Of a stretch of 37,712 nt of DNA, positions 24,871-32,255 are shown in pieces. The stretch comes from Bacteroidia bacterium (lineage in GTDB: Bacteria; Bacteroidota; Bacteroidia; Bacteroidales; Azobacteroidaceae): assembly GCA_025996865.1 (NCBI GenBank), contig BNTV01000039.1:1-37712 (forward strand), written 5' to 3'. Below the pieces are notes generated by a model, which saw only the letters and a program-made list of their open reading frames with translations, did not search any database and was not told where the DNA came from. A program made the translations under genes and the position numbers. The stretch's first letter is position 1; every line of letters starts with the position of its first letter.

Positions 24871-25704
24871 ATGCCGTTGCTGTCGATACCGTCGTTGCCG
24901 GTCGCCTTGCAATAGATGTTTCCGCCGTTGATTTGGATGTGTTTTGTAACGTTCAGGCGAAGCGTGCCGCTGTTGATCGTAATTGTACCGCCGGCTTTGA
25001 TAGCGGTGCAATAGGATGCATCATAGCCGCTGCCGATTGCTTCGAGGACGGTTGCGCCGGAAGATTCGTAACTGTTGCATCATTTCCCGAATAAACGATA
25101 CTTATGGCATTGCCTCTTGTCGTAATAGCCTGTAACATAATGCTTTGAAAAGCAAGATTGGTATTGTTTACCGTAACATTGGAAAGTATCTCCGTTTTAA
25201 CCGACTGACCCACAAGTGTATTGTCGGGGGCTGTTTGCAATTGAACGCTTACATTTGTTGCCGCACTGCCATCGGGTTTAGTCACCACACCGCTAATCAT
25301 GTAAGTCGGCACAACGATTTTTTGCAGCACGGCATCTTTACCGCTTGCATTGCTGTTTAATTCAATGTTGCCGATGGTTGCCGTTTCATAACCGTTGAGC
25401 GTTATAACAATTTTATACGTGCCAACCGGAAGTCCCGAAAAGGCATACGTACCAGTAGCATCGCGGTAGTTTGTCCGAGATTGCTGCCATCAACTGCGTT
25501 TTGAAGTTGTACGGATGCGCCTGATGCTGCGCCACCATCGGACTTGCTAATCGTTCCGTCGATGCTGTATGTCGGCATTAAGTCTTCCGCCGACGGGTCG
25601 TCTGAGTTACAGCCGAAAGTCAGCGTTAAAATAGTTACTGTAAAAATTGCCAAAACGGTCTTCACAGTCTTTCCAATAATGAAGTCTGATATGTTATTTG
25701 CCAT
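24850..25704 (-). pseudogene. Broken lipoprotein with CarboxypepD-like and Cthe_2159-like domains
   Basis: An intact start (MANNISDFIIGKTVKTVLAI, then LTLTFGC) gives a lipoprotein. After NLGQTT a frameshift near 25465 is needed to continue into DATGTYAFSGLPVGTYKIVI and the rest of a carboxypeptidase-regulatory-like domain. A second such domain follows (YMISGVVTKPDGSAATNVSV). Then come VTVNNTNLAFQSIMLQAITT and, after another shift near 25075, AIKAGGTITINSGTLRLNVT and NGGNIYCKATGNDGIDSNG, the repeats of the Cthe_2159 carbohydrate-binding beta-helix. It stops at a TGA at 24830-24828 after losing its end. The intact gene would have been a surface polysaccharide-binding lipoprotein. Confidence 0.65.
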
Positions 25705-25779
25705 AAAAATTAACGAGGCTAAATGACCTCTTTCCAAGTACAAAGGTTTGTAAAATTTTGATAAGTTGTGACCTTGGCA

Positions 25780-25798
25780 TTGTGTTAATTATTGCTAA
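25780..25798 (+). repeat. Left copy of a 19-bp direct repeat
   Basis: TTGTGTTAATTATTGCTAA recurs at 27410-27428 with one change (G to A). The two copies bracket 1.6 kb of unrelated genes. Confidence 0.5.
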
Positions 25799-25890
25799 TT
25801 ATCTGTTTCTTTCTATTGCTGTAATGCAATATTCCAAGCCTTCGCTGCCAAACCTATCAAAAACTTCTACTTTTGTAGCGTTTTGCCATT
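25799..25890 (-). pseudogene. C-terminal remnant similar to the end of the 139-residue protein
   Basis: On the minus strand a frame reads KWQNATKVEVFDRFGSEGLE, then YCITAIERNR and a TAA at 25801-25799. The intact gene beside it, on the plus strand, ends in QYCITAIE. The shared DNA (about 22 bases) makes the two ends inverted copies around the intact gene. No start remains for this copy. Confidence 0.45.
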
Positions 25891-25912
25891 TAAAATAAAG
25901 TTGTAATTTTGC
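25883..25912 (+). promoter_or_regulatory. Promoter of the 139-residue protein gene
   Basis: TTTG (25883-25886), 18 bases, then TAATTTTG (25905-25912), 21 bases before the ATG. Confidence 0.6.
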
Positions 25913-25933
25913 AGTTCTTAAAAATAAACTTTT

Positions 25934-26353
25934 ATGATAGAAAATAAATTAAACTTACCCCAAGACGACAGTACCGAAGCCAAAAAGGTGCGAAAACAGT
26001 TTGTTATTGATTTTTATTCTACTTGGATTACAGTGAATACAACAAAACAAATTTTTAATAAATCGTTGAATGATTTTATCAATGTACGTTTTCTATCAAT
26101 TCAAGAAACAGCGGGACACGCCTCTCATACCTACAAATCAACTATAGCCGTTACCTTTTTGACCGAAATACTTGAAAGGGCAAAACAAATAAAAAGTGTA
26201 AAACCAAAAATCGAAAATAAAAATCAAGAGCGATTTTCGGAAATGATTGTTATGGAATATTCAATAAAGGATTTTGGAGAAATCAAATTGACAGTTGGCG
26301 TTTTGAAAGGAAGTAAACAGAAAATTCAATACTGCATTACAGCAATAGAATAA
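25934..26353 (+). CDS. Unknown 139-residue protein
   Basis: No family is recognised. The N-terminal part is polar and helical (STEAKKVRKQFVIDFYSTWI), the middle has INVRFLSIQETAGHASHTYK, and the last 45 residues form a strand-rich unit ending IKLTVGVLKGSKQKIQYCIT and AIE. A related end (GLEYCITAIE) sits in inverted orientation just upstream, which suggests the C-terminal unit is a module found on different proteins; similar YCxTAIE ends occur on large polyvalent proteins of mobile elements, but this is weak. It has its own good promoter and no operon partner. Probably accessory cargo. Confidence 0.6.
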   Translation: MIENKLNLPQDDSTEAKKVRKQFVIDFYSTWITVNTTKQIFNKSLNDFINVRFLSIQETAGHASHTYKSTIAVTFLTEILERAKQIKSVKPKIENKNQERFSEMIVMEYSIKDFGEIKLTVGVLKGSKQKIQYCITAIE

Positions 26354-26457
26354 AAAACAAACGACTAACAACCCGCGAAACCCCGCAATAGTTATTAGCC
26401 GTTATATCAACTAAACAACCCTCTACATACAAGAAATAGTTATTTAGTTTTTATTCC
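26352..26457 (-). ncRNA. Candidate small RNA convergent to the 139-residue gene
   Basis: On the minus strand a strong promoter is followed by about 105 bases with no start codon of note. The 3' end is a hairpin: GGCTAATAAC (26402-26393) pairs with GTTGTTAGTC (26374-26365), with two G-U type pairs and an inner GCG/CGC, and then a T6 run (26359-26354). The RNA would end on the stop codon of the convergent gene. It may be a true sRNA or an antisense control of that gene. A recombination site resembling integron attC is an alternative, although the expected end motifs do not fit. Confidence 0.45.
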
Positions 26458-26461
26458 GGTA

Positions 26462-26493
26462 CAAAGATACAAACAAGTTTCTGAACTGACAAA
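26462..26493 (-). promoter_or_regulatory. Promoter of the candidate small RNA
   Basis: On the minus strand TTTG (26493-26490), 20 bases, then TATCTTTG (26469-26462), a full consensus match with the same spacing as the 6S-like RNA promoter. Confidence 0.6.
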
Positions 26494-26503
26494 TATTTTT
26501 ATG

Positions 26504-26665
26504 CTAAAAAATTTCATTGGTGTCAAAATTGATTTCCCAATTACCGCCATCTCTTGTTTCCCATTGGTATTTTTCAGCCATTTTATCCCACCAAGTTTGA
26601 AATTTAGAGGCTGTTGTCCCCATATCCATAATCATTTTTTCATAAAGAGCATCGTCTGCCTTCAT
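26504..26665 (-). CDS. Small 53-residue protein after the RiPP maturase remnant
   Basis: The frame runs from an ATG at 26665 to a TAG at 26504-26506 and reads MKADDALYEKMIMDMGTTAS, then KFQTWWDKMAEKYQWETRDG and a short end. The composition (helical, Trp-rich, no repeats) is that of a real small protein. It overlaps the end of the maturase remnant by 26 bases in another frame, so it was probably the next gene in that operon, perhaps a helper of peptide modification, or else it is the frameshifted tail of the maturase. I cannot name a family. Confidence 0.5.
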   Translation of the reverse strand: MKADDALYEKMIMDMGTTASKFQTWWDKMAEKYQWETRDGGNWEINFDTNEIF

Positions 26666-27240
26666 AATTTTTGACAATTAGTAATTCTCTGCTTGCATTT
26701 CTTTCCAAATGTGCTGTTACACATTGTTCATGAGAAGGTGTATTGATCTCTAAAGTTGTCTTTTTATTCAGCCAAACACATCTTTTACATTGATATGTAT
26801 CGCAATTACTACAAATTGGCGCATAAGTAATTTGATAAAGTTGCTTATTTTTAATAATCAGTCCTTGCGTCAAATCTCCGACAAAGTTGTTTTCATCCGC
26901 CAAGTAAAAAGCCGGACAAATATAAAATTTGCCATATTGAGACGATTTGCGTGTTTTAAAAGCTAACCAATCGTTGAAAACACAGACATCCATACCTCAG
27001 GTTTCCACGCCTATCACATCCGATAAGTCATCCCACGCCGCAAACCACGGCATTGGCTAACTTATTCTTGATGTGATTAACCCATAAATGGATCAATTTT
27101 GTGGAAAAATCTGCAATTAGTTTCTAAATAATGGTTAAAGATTAAATTTAATTCTATTAAGAAATCTTCGTCGCCTTTAAAAAAGCTGGCGAGCGTTTTT
27201 TAATGGGAAAAATGATGCAATAATCTCGACTTTTTGTTGT
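26640..27240 (-). pseudogene. Eroded radical-SAM RiPP maturase (CXXX type)
   Basis: The open part (26993-26640) has a Cys-rich C-terminal segment: ICSNCDTYQCKRCVWLNKKT, followed by TLEINTPSHEQCVTAHLERN. This looks like the auxiliary cluster region of Bacteroidota peptide maturases of the CXXX-repeat type. Upstream, a TGA (26999-26997) interrupts PMPWFAAWDDLSDVIGVET-GMDVCVFNDW in the same frame, and a further shift is needed to reach ASFFKGDEDFLIELNLIFNH and RFFHKIDPFMG. The radical-SAM core (CxxxCxxC) is absent, so the gene has lost its 5' part and is dead. The assignment to CXXX maturases rests on my memory of the family pattern. Confidence 0.5.
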
Positions 27241-27260
27241 GTAACGTATTCATAAATTTA

Positions 27261-27408
27261 TTACAAATTGGTTTTATTAATAATCCAAAGTAAAACCACC
27301 GCAATAATCGCACTCCCGGATAGAAGATAAGCCGTTGAATGTAATGTATTTCCTAATCCCGCCCTCCAACAAGAAAAGTGCTTGCACCGAGTATCGCCGA
27401 TGCCGTGC
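27261..27408 (-). pseudogene. C-terminal remnant of a Bcr/CflA-type MFS transporter
   Basis: On the minus strand GTASAILGASTFLVGG is followed, after a one-base shift, by GLGNTLHSTAYLLSGSAIIA, VVLLWIINKTNL and a TAA at 27263-27261. The GTASALLG helix and a final hydrophobic helix are typical of Bcr/CflA drug exporters. A short piece between the two helices is missing. The right 19-bp direct repeat starts next to its upstream end. Confidence 0.5.
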
Positions 27409-27409
27409 C

Positions 27410-27428
27410 TTGTGTTAATTATTACTAA
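27410..27428 (+). repeat. Right copy of the 19-bp direct repeat
   Basis: TTGTGTTAATTATTACTAA, partner of 25780-25798 (18 of 19 identical). Confidence 0.5.
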
Positions 27429-27538
27429 ATGTGCATTAGGGGTAAAGGTTACGAGAAATTTTTATCTCAAAAATAATTTTTAGCCTGAAATTAAAAAATA
27501 ATTGTAATTTTACACTTTGATAGTTCAAAAAAGTTTTT

Positions 27539-27643
27539 ATGTCCGAAAAGTTGAAAATTCAACAACGGAAAAACCGTTACAATATAGGAAACAGAATCGC
27601 AACTGTTCCCAAAAAACGCGAAGTGAAACTGCAAAACACTTAA
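27539..27643 (+). CDS. Possible 34-residue basic peptide
   Basis: The ATG at 27539 opens MSEKLKIQQRKNRYNIGNRI and ends in KKREVKLQNT at a TAA (27641-27643). It is strongly basic and has no recognisable relatives. The frame runs through the DNA just before the DUF1761 gene and may be a leader peptide or chance. AT-rich DNA before it (27429-27538) holds no clear promoter. Confidence 0.25.
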   Translation: MSEKLKIQQRKNRYNIGNRIATVPKKREVKLQNT

Positions 27644-27709
27644 AAAATGGAGCAGGGAGAGCAGAAACTCTTAAAAACGGGATTTTTTTATTCATTAAAA
27701 TTAAAATTT

Positions 27710-28090
27710 ATGTTTTACATTTCAGCATTAGTTGGTGCGTTAGTATCCTTTTTCGCAGGTTGCCTTTGGTATTCAGTTTTCTTTGGAAAAGCATGGCAAC
27801 GTTTGATGGGCTTTTCGGATGAAAAAGTAAAAACTATTTTCACACCCAAAAAAATGATTCTCGCATTTATATGCGAATGGTTCTATGCCGCATGCCTTAC
27901 CGGAATTTTGTTTAACACTTCGGTTCCCTTTTATGTCGGAGCAATTATGACAGCAGTTGTAATCATTTTTTCAGGTATCAAACTCGCTATTTTTGATGGT
28001 AAGGGTTTGAAAGTCATTTTAATAAATGAAGGCTACCGATTATTGAGCGTTGCTATAATGGCAGCAAGTTTTGCGATTTTTTTGCATTGA
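27710..28090 (+). CDS. DUF1761 membrane protein
   Basis: About 126 residues with four membrane helices: YISALVGALVSFFAGCLWYS, MILAFICEWFYAACLTGILF, YVGAIMTAVVIIFSGIKLA and GYRLLSVAIMAASFAIFLH. The phrase GCLWYSVFFGKAWQRLMG after the first helix is the hallmark of DUF1761. The function is unknown. The ATG at 27710 starts right before the first helix; one at 27647 would add 21 polar residues and is less likely. A strong terminator follows at 28113-28147, shared with the convergent DUF4249 gene. Confidence 0.82.
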   Translation: MFYISALVGALVSFFAGCLWYSVFFGKAWQRLMGFSDEKVKTIFTPKKMILAFICEWFYAACLTGILFNTSVPFYVGAIMTAVVIIFSGIKLAIFDGKGLKVILINEGYRLLSVAIMAASFAIFLH

Positions 28091-28112
28091 ATGGTTGGTA
28101 ATTTAGCATTTT

Positions 28113-28147
28113 GACCTGCCATGTTTTAGAAACTTGGCAGGTCTTTT
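28113..28147. terminator. Terminator between convergent genes
   Basis: GACCTGCCA (28113-28121) and TGGCAGGTC (28135-28143) pair perfectly, with GTTT/AAAC extending inside the loop, followed by T4 on the plus strand. It serves the DUF1761 gene and probably also the DUF4249 gene from the other side. Confidence 0.8.
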
Positions 28148-28164
28148 GCGAGCTGTCCCGCTGT

Positions 28165-28986
28165 CTATTCACTTTCATAAACCGTAAATCGCACATGTGC
28201 CACACTCATAGCCGTAAATATCCCCAGCGCATTGTCGATAAAACTCACCGGATTCGCCAAGTCGGTGGAACTGACCCGTTCGTAGAGTTCCACATATTCC
28301 TTATTGACTTTGTAAACGTAAATATTATAGTTTCCGGCAGTTCTAAACTCCATCATGTTCATCGTATGGGAACTTGCCTGAACCGGTTGCATCATTCTTC
28401 TTCGGAAATTGGTATCAAAATAGTCGGAAGAAGTATTGGACGCATCCACATAGATTTGGTAAAAACCATTATCCGGATTGTCCCATGAAAGAACAATCCG
28501 GGTAGTATCCGAATCCGGACCCCAATAATAGGAAGAAGCTGTCCGCGTGACAGATTCCGGTTCAATTTTTAATCCGGTAACGGGCTGTGGAACAACGGTC
28601 GATGCTTTGACCGGTTTTCCGTTATATTCAAATTGCAGATTGTATTCCTGTCCGGAGCGAATCGTGTCTTCCCCCAAGGCTAAGGAATAAGTACCGAAGG
28701 CTGTTTCCGTTAATTCGTTGTCATTAATTTTCAGATTTAAACCGCCAATAGGTTTGGAAAGGATGTAATCTTCTCCCAAATACACTTCCATGCTGTATAA
28801 TTTTACAGACAAACTCGTTGCGCCTTCTGCCAAATAGCTTTCTACGACAGGGGTTGCGGTATTTATTTCCTGTTGCATCAATTCTTCGCAACTGAAGAAT
28901 AATGAGCAAATAATAATTAACAATGAACTGAAGACAATATTTAAACTATTGTATTTCTTTGTTTTAATTCGTAATTCGTAATTCAT
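28165..28986 (-). CDS. DUF4249 lipoprotein, partner of the TonB receptor
   Basis: The 273-residue product has a lipoprotein signal (LLIIICSLFFSC, Cys33) and then a beta-rich body with the family phrases TPVVESYLAEGATSLSVKLY, LGEDTIRSGQEYNLQFEYNG and VVPQPVTGL, matching DUF4249. These lipoproteins are encoded directly after TonB receptors in Bacteroidota and probably cap or assist the receptor at the outer membrane, though the ligand is unknown. The gap to the receptor gene is 9 bases. The first codons (MNYELRIK) come from a short repeat (28966-28996), so the exact start is uncertain, but no later Met precedes the signal peptide. Confidence 0.85.
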   Translation of the reverse strand: MNYELRIKTKKYNSLNIVFSSLLIIICSLFFSCEELMQQEINTATPVVESYLAEGATSLSVKLYSMEVYLGEDYILSKPIGGLNLKINDNELTETAFGTYSLALGEDTIRSGQEYNLQFEYNGKPVKASTVVPQPVTGLKIEPESVTRTASSYYWGPDSDTTRIVLSWDNPDNGFYQIYVDASNTSSDYFDTNFRRRMMQPVQASSHTMNMMEFRTAGNYNIYVYKVNKEYVELYERVSSTDLANPVSFIDNALGIFTAMSVAHVRFTVYESE

Positions 28987-28996
28987 AATTCGTAAT
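28966..28996. repeat. AATTCGTAATT repeat cluster
   Basis: Three or four overlapping copies of AATTCGTAATT or AATTCATAATT lie in a row between the receptor stop and the DUF4249 start. Another such motif occurs near 22104. These fillers are common between Bacteroidota genes. Confidence 0.6.
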
Positions 28997-31710
28997 TATT
29001 TAAGTTGAATACTCAAAGTAACATTGGGCGTAAATCCCAACAGATTAATGTTGGTTTGCGTCACGCCGGCGGCGGTATCGTACCCATATTCGCGATACCA
29101 GACATTGACATGGTCGTAAACATTAAACAGCGACAGACTCAAACTGGATTTTACTTCTTTGATGAAAGACAAATCGTATTTGAGCAGTAAATCCAAGCGA
29201 TGATAATCGGGGTAGCGGGCATTGTTTTTTGTATCGGCTACAATGAAACTCATGTTTCCGCCATTGGGAACGTTAAGCGTGTATGCGCCAATGGGTTCGG
29301 TGTAAGGTTTTCCGGTAGCGTATATCCAGGAAGCCGTAAAAGTGAGGTCTCTGACCGGCTTATAGGTTCCCACGATTTTAAATTCATGAGTAACATCCTG
29401 GTTGGCGGGAAAATAGCCGGTGCCATAAACCGGAAAATGATAGCGGCTTTCGCCCAATGTATAGCCCAGCCAACCGGTCAATTTTCCGTATTTCTTTTGT
29501 AATAAAAAATCAATGCCACTGGAGTAGCCTTCGCCGTTGTAGAAAAATTGTTGATAAGACGTATTGTCAATGAACGATGGCGCAAAGCGTAAAGTGTATT
29601 CACTCAGATTGTTCAGTTTTTTGTAATACCCTTCCACATCGAACAGATAGCCGTTGGTTTCGTAACTTCCTCCGGCGATAAAATGCGTGGAACTGCTTAC
29701 CGGAATGCTTTCCTTGCCCGACAATAACCATATGTCGCGGCTTCCGGCTGAAATATCTTCCCTCACAATGCGGTTCATAAATTGATAATAATAACCGACA
29801 GACGCTTTCAGGTTGATTTCCTTATTGATTTTGTAAAACGTTTGAAAACGCGGCTCAAAATATGGACGGGAAGTCACATCGTAATACGATAGCCGAACGC
29901 CCGGATGGATGGTAAACTTCTCGCCCATAGTCCATTTGTCCTGCACATAAACCGAAATTAAATTTCCCTGATTGTGCATATTAAGAATATCGACCGAATC
30001 GCTGCGTGAATAGCGGTAATCGACATTATATCTTGAATAATTCAAGCCAAATTCCAATTTGTTGGTTCGGTTGATTTTATATTCATTATCGAATTTCAAG
30101 GAATAATCCCATAGCTTATTGTTTTCCCCTGTATTTTGGTTGAACATAACCGCTGTGGCATTAGCGGGATTGGTGGAATTGCTTTCTGTCGAATTGTTTT
30201 GTCTGTCGCGTAAACTGTAATAGTTGGAAAAAGAAACCAACAAATTGGAATAAAATTGATTGTCCCAATTTCTTGACCATTTCACACTGCTGCCGATGTT
30301 TCCCCATTCGGTTTTGTCCGTGATGCTGCCGCTCATGAATGAACTGCCGAAACCGGTTCGCGAATTATCCAAATCGTCTTCTCCATTGAAAAAACTGAGC
30401 GAAACAATGTCCCTTTTCGTTAAATTGTAGGTAAGTTTGGCATTGAGGTCGTAAAAATAAGATTCCGGTTTTTCCTGATTCCGTTGATTGAATCCGCCGC
30501 CGGGACCGCCGCCGCCCATCGTTGCCGAGGTTGAAGAATTAGAATAAACAGAGGTAAATTTATCGTACATAAAACTGGGAAACGAACGCCTTCCGGCAAC
30601 GAAAAACGAGCCTTTTTCATTTTTGAACGGGATTTCCATAAATGCATTGAAACCCAGAAATCCAACATCGCCACCCATATTAAAAGTCTTGTCATTTCCC
30701 GTTTTCCCGACAATTTCCATCACACTCGACAGCCGTCCGCCGTGTTTGGCGTCGAAACCGCCTTTGTGCAACTGCACGTCTTTGATGGCATTGGTATTGA
30801 ATGCGCTGAAAACGCCCATCAAATGTTCCTGATGATAAATCGTAAAACCGTCGTACAAAACCAAATTTTGGTCGGGCGTTCCCCCTCGCACGTATAAGCC
30901 TGCCGAAGATTCGTTGCTGCCCGAAATACCCGGCATCAATTGAAAGGTACGGAAAAGGTCTTTTTCGCCCAAGGCGGGCAAATCGGCGATTTTTGCTGCG
31001 GTTGTTTGAATCACGCCGATAGATAATGCGGGGATTTTCAACACATCTTCCCTCTCTTTCACGATAACTACTTCGTCCAACGTATTGCTTGCCGGCAGGA
31101 GTTCCACAAATAAATTGTTCACATTCACTTCCGGGGACAGATAAAAATACTGCGTTTCATATCCCAAGTATTTGAATACCAATATTTCTTTATCCGATGG
31201 AACATTGTACAGCGTAAAATAGCCATCGGTATTGGTAGGGGCAGCGATATTATGCCCATCTACATAAACGGAGGCAAAAGGCAAAGGTTCGCCGTTGGTT
31301 TGGTCTTTGATTCGCCCGGAAACCGTTAAATTATGCCGGCTTGCATCTCCCTCGAAACGTTTGTTTTCCAACCGGGTACGGTTCTTGGGCAAGTTTTTTT
31401 TCAAGACAATGCAATAAACGCCGTTTTCATCGGCATAATAGGCAAGGTCTTCTATTTCCCGAAAAATACCGTCAAACGCAATTTGAGGAGGTGCTCCCAA
31501 ATACAAGCGGTCGAATTTGTAATTGGCAATCAAAGTGGAATCGTATTTCAATGTCAAGCCGTACTTGACTTCAAAGTCATTCAGTACTTTCAATAAAGGC
31601 GTACCGAAATAATTTTCTTTGACCAAAATACTATCGTTTGTTTGCGAAAGAACATTAAAAGTTACAGTTAAAAAGACCGTAACTAAGAATAAAATCCGTT
31701 TCTTTTTCAT
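28996..31710 (-). CDS. TonB-dependent outer membrane receptor with STN domain
   Basis: The 904-residue receptor should import a ligand using TonB energy. A signal peptide (1-22) is followed by an STN-like domain at about 27-105 (FGTPLLKVLNDFEVKYGLTL), a carboxypeptidase-regulatory-like domain at 129-207 (VSGRIKDQTNGEPLPFASVY), a TonB plug from about 225 with LYVRGGTPDQNLVLYDGFTI, and a beta-barrel to the C-terminus. A Gly-rich loop (GGGGPGGGF) occurs around residue 400. The STN domain usually means signalling through an anti-sigma factor, but no FecR/FecI pair is in the window; in this family STN is often just structural. DUF4249 follows at 9 bases. Ligand unknown. Confidence 0.92.
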   Translation of the reverse strand: MKKKRILFLVTVFLTVTFNVLSQTNDSILVKENYFGTPLLKVLNDFEVKYGLTLKYDSTLIANYKFDRLYLGAPPQIAFDGIFREIEDLAYYADENGVYCIVLKKNLPKNRTRLENKRFEGDASRHNLTVSGRIKDQTNGEPLPFASVYVDGHNIAAPTNTDGYFTLYNVPSDKEILVFKYLGYETQYFYLSPEVNVNNLFVELLPASNTLDEVVIVKEREDVLKIPALSIGVIQTTAAKIADLPALGEKDLFRTFQLMPGISGSNESSAGLYVRGGTPDQNLVLYDGFTIYHQEHLMGVFSAFNTNAIKDVQLHKGGFDAKHGGRLSSVMEIVGKTGNDKTFNMGGDVGFLGFNAFMEIPFKNEKGSFFVAGRRSFPSFMYDKFTSVYSNSSTSATMGGGGPGGGFNQRNQEKPESYFYDLNAKLTYNLTKRDIVSLSFFNGEDDLDNSRTGFGSSFMSGSITDKTEWGNIGSSVKWSRNWDNQFYSNLLVSFSNYYSLRDRQNNSTESNSTNPANATAVMFNQNTGENNKLWDYSLKFDNEYKINRTNKLEFGLNYSRYNVDYRYSRSDSVDILNMHNQGNLISVYVQDKWTMGEKFTIHPGVRLSYYDVTSRPYFEPRFQTFYKINKEINLKASVGYYYQFMNRIVREDISAGSRDIWLLSGKESIPVSSSTHFIAGGSYETNGYLFDVEGYYKKLNNLSEYTLRFAPSFIDNTSYQQFFYNGEGYSSGIDFLLQKKYGKLTGWLGYTLGESRYHFPVYGTGYFPANQDVTHEFKIVGTYKPVRDLTFTASWIYATGKPYTEPIGAYTLNVPNGGNMSFIVADTKNNARYPDYHRLDLLLKYDLSFIKEVKSSLSLSLFNVYDHVNVWYREYGYDTAAGVTQTNINLLGFTPNVTLSIQLK

Positions 31711-31818
31711 TTCAGCGCTTTTTTTGCCGCAAAGAAACGAAAATAAATAAGGAAATCAGCAAAGATTGGGTAAACGACAAAAATAAAATGGGGATCGGCA
31801 GAAAGCAGGAAATGAATA

Positions 31819-31848
31819 AAAATGTAGGAGATTAAAATGTAGGAAATC
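31819..31848 (+). repeat. 15-bp tandem repeat before the restriction-modification genes
   Basis: AAAATGTAGGAGATT (31819-31833) is followed at once by AAAATGTAGGAAATC (31834-31848). It sits 54 bases before the -7 box of the XRE gene and may be a binding site for that regulator, or a simple duplication. Confidence 0.5.
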
Positions 31849-31901
31849 CAATTGTTGATAATTTTATCTTCCATTATATATAGAAATATTCGATAAGTTT
31901 G

Positions 31902-31909
31902 TATCTTTG
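31902..31909 (+). promoter_or_regulatory. -7 box of the restriction-modification operon
   Basis: TATCTTTG lies 28 bases before the XRE gene ATG at 31938. No good -33 TTTG is visible, so activation by a regulator is possible. Confidence 0.5.
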
Positions 31910-31937
31910 CCGGAAACGGTCAAAATATTTTCATCAA

Positions 31938-32246
31938 ATGAAAAGTTTAGGAGATATATTAAGAGAACTTCGGGAAAACAAGCGATTACCTCTGCGGGTG
32001 GTTGCTGCTTACTTGGATATTGACCAAACTATTTTAAGCAGAATAGAGCGTGGACAGCGAAGAGCATCACGGGAACATATCGTAAAACTTGCAAAATATT
32101 TTGATGTGGAAGAAAATGAGTTATTGATAGCATGGTTGTCGGACAAAGTGGTTTATGAAGTGGCTGATGAATTAATTGCTTTGCAGGCGTTGCGGGTGGC
32201 GGAAGAAAAAATTAACTATAATACAATTCAAAAAACGGCTAAATAG
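31938..32246 (+). CDS. XRE-family regulator of the restriction-modification system
   Basis: The 102-residue protein is an XRE/Cro-type HTH regulator: SLGDILRELRENKRLPLRVV, AAYLDIDQTILSRIERGQRR and SREHIVKLAKYFDVEENELL give the five-helix domain with recognition helix at TILSRIERG. A short C-terminal helix follows. It starts at the ATG at 31938, since the frame upstream (MYLCRKRSKYFHQ) overlaps the promoter. It lies 9 bases before the endonuclease gene, the usual place of a controller that delays endonuclease expression on entry to a new cell. Confidence 0.85.
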   Translation: MKSLGDILRELRENKRLPLRVVAAYLDIDQTILSRIERGQRRASREHIVKLAKYFDVEENELLIAWLSDKVVYEVADELIALQALRVAEEKINYNTIQKTAK

Positions 32247-32255
32247 CAAAATATT

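Noticed and set aside
24843..25094. 83-residue plus-strand frame
   Set aside because: It is the shadow of the carbohydrate-binding repeats read on the minus strand, which have clear family text.
26365..26410. Integron attC site
   Set aside because: The ends do not match the RYYYAAC / GTTRRRY boxes and the hairpin is better explained as a minus-strand terminator with its T6 run.
27517..27822. 101-residue plus-strand frame
   Set aside because: It runs through both the 34-residue frame and the start of the DUF1761 gene in the wrong frame and lacks protein-like composition.
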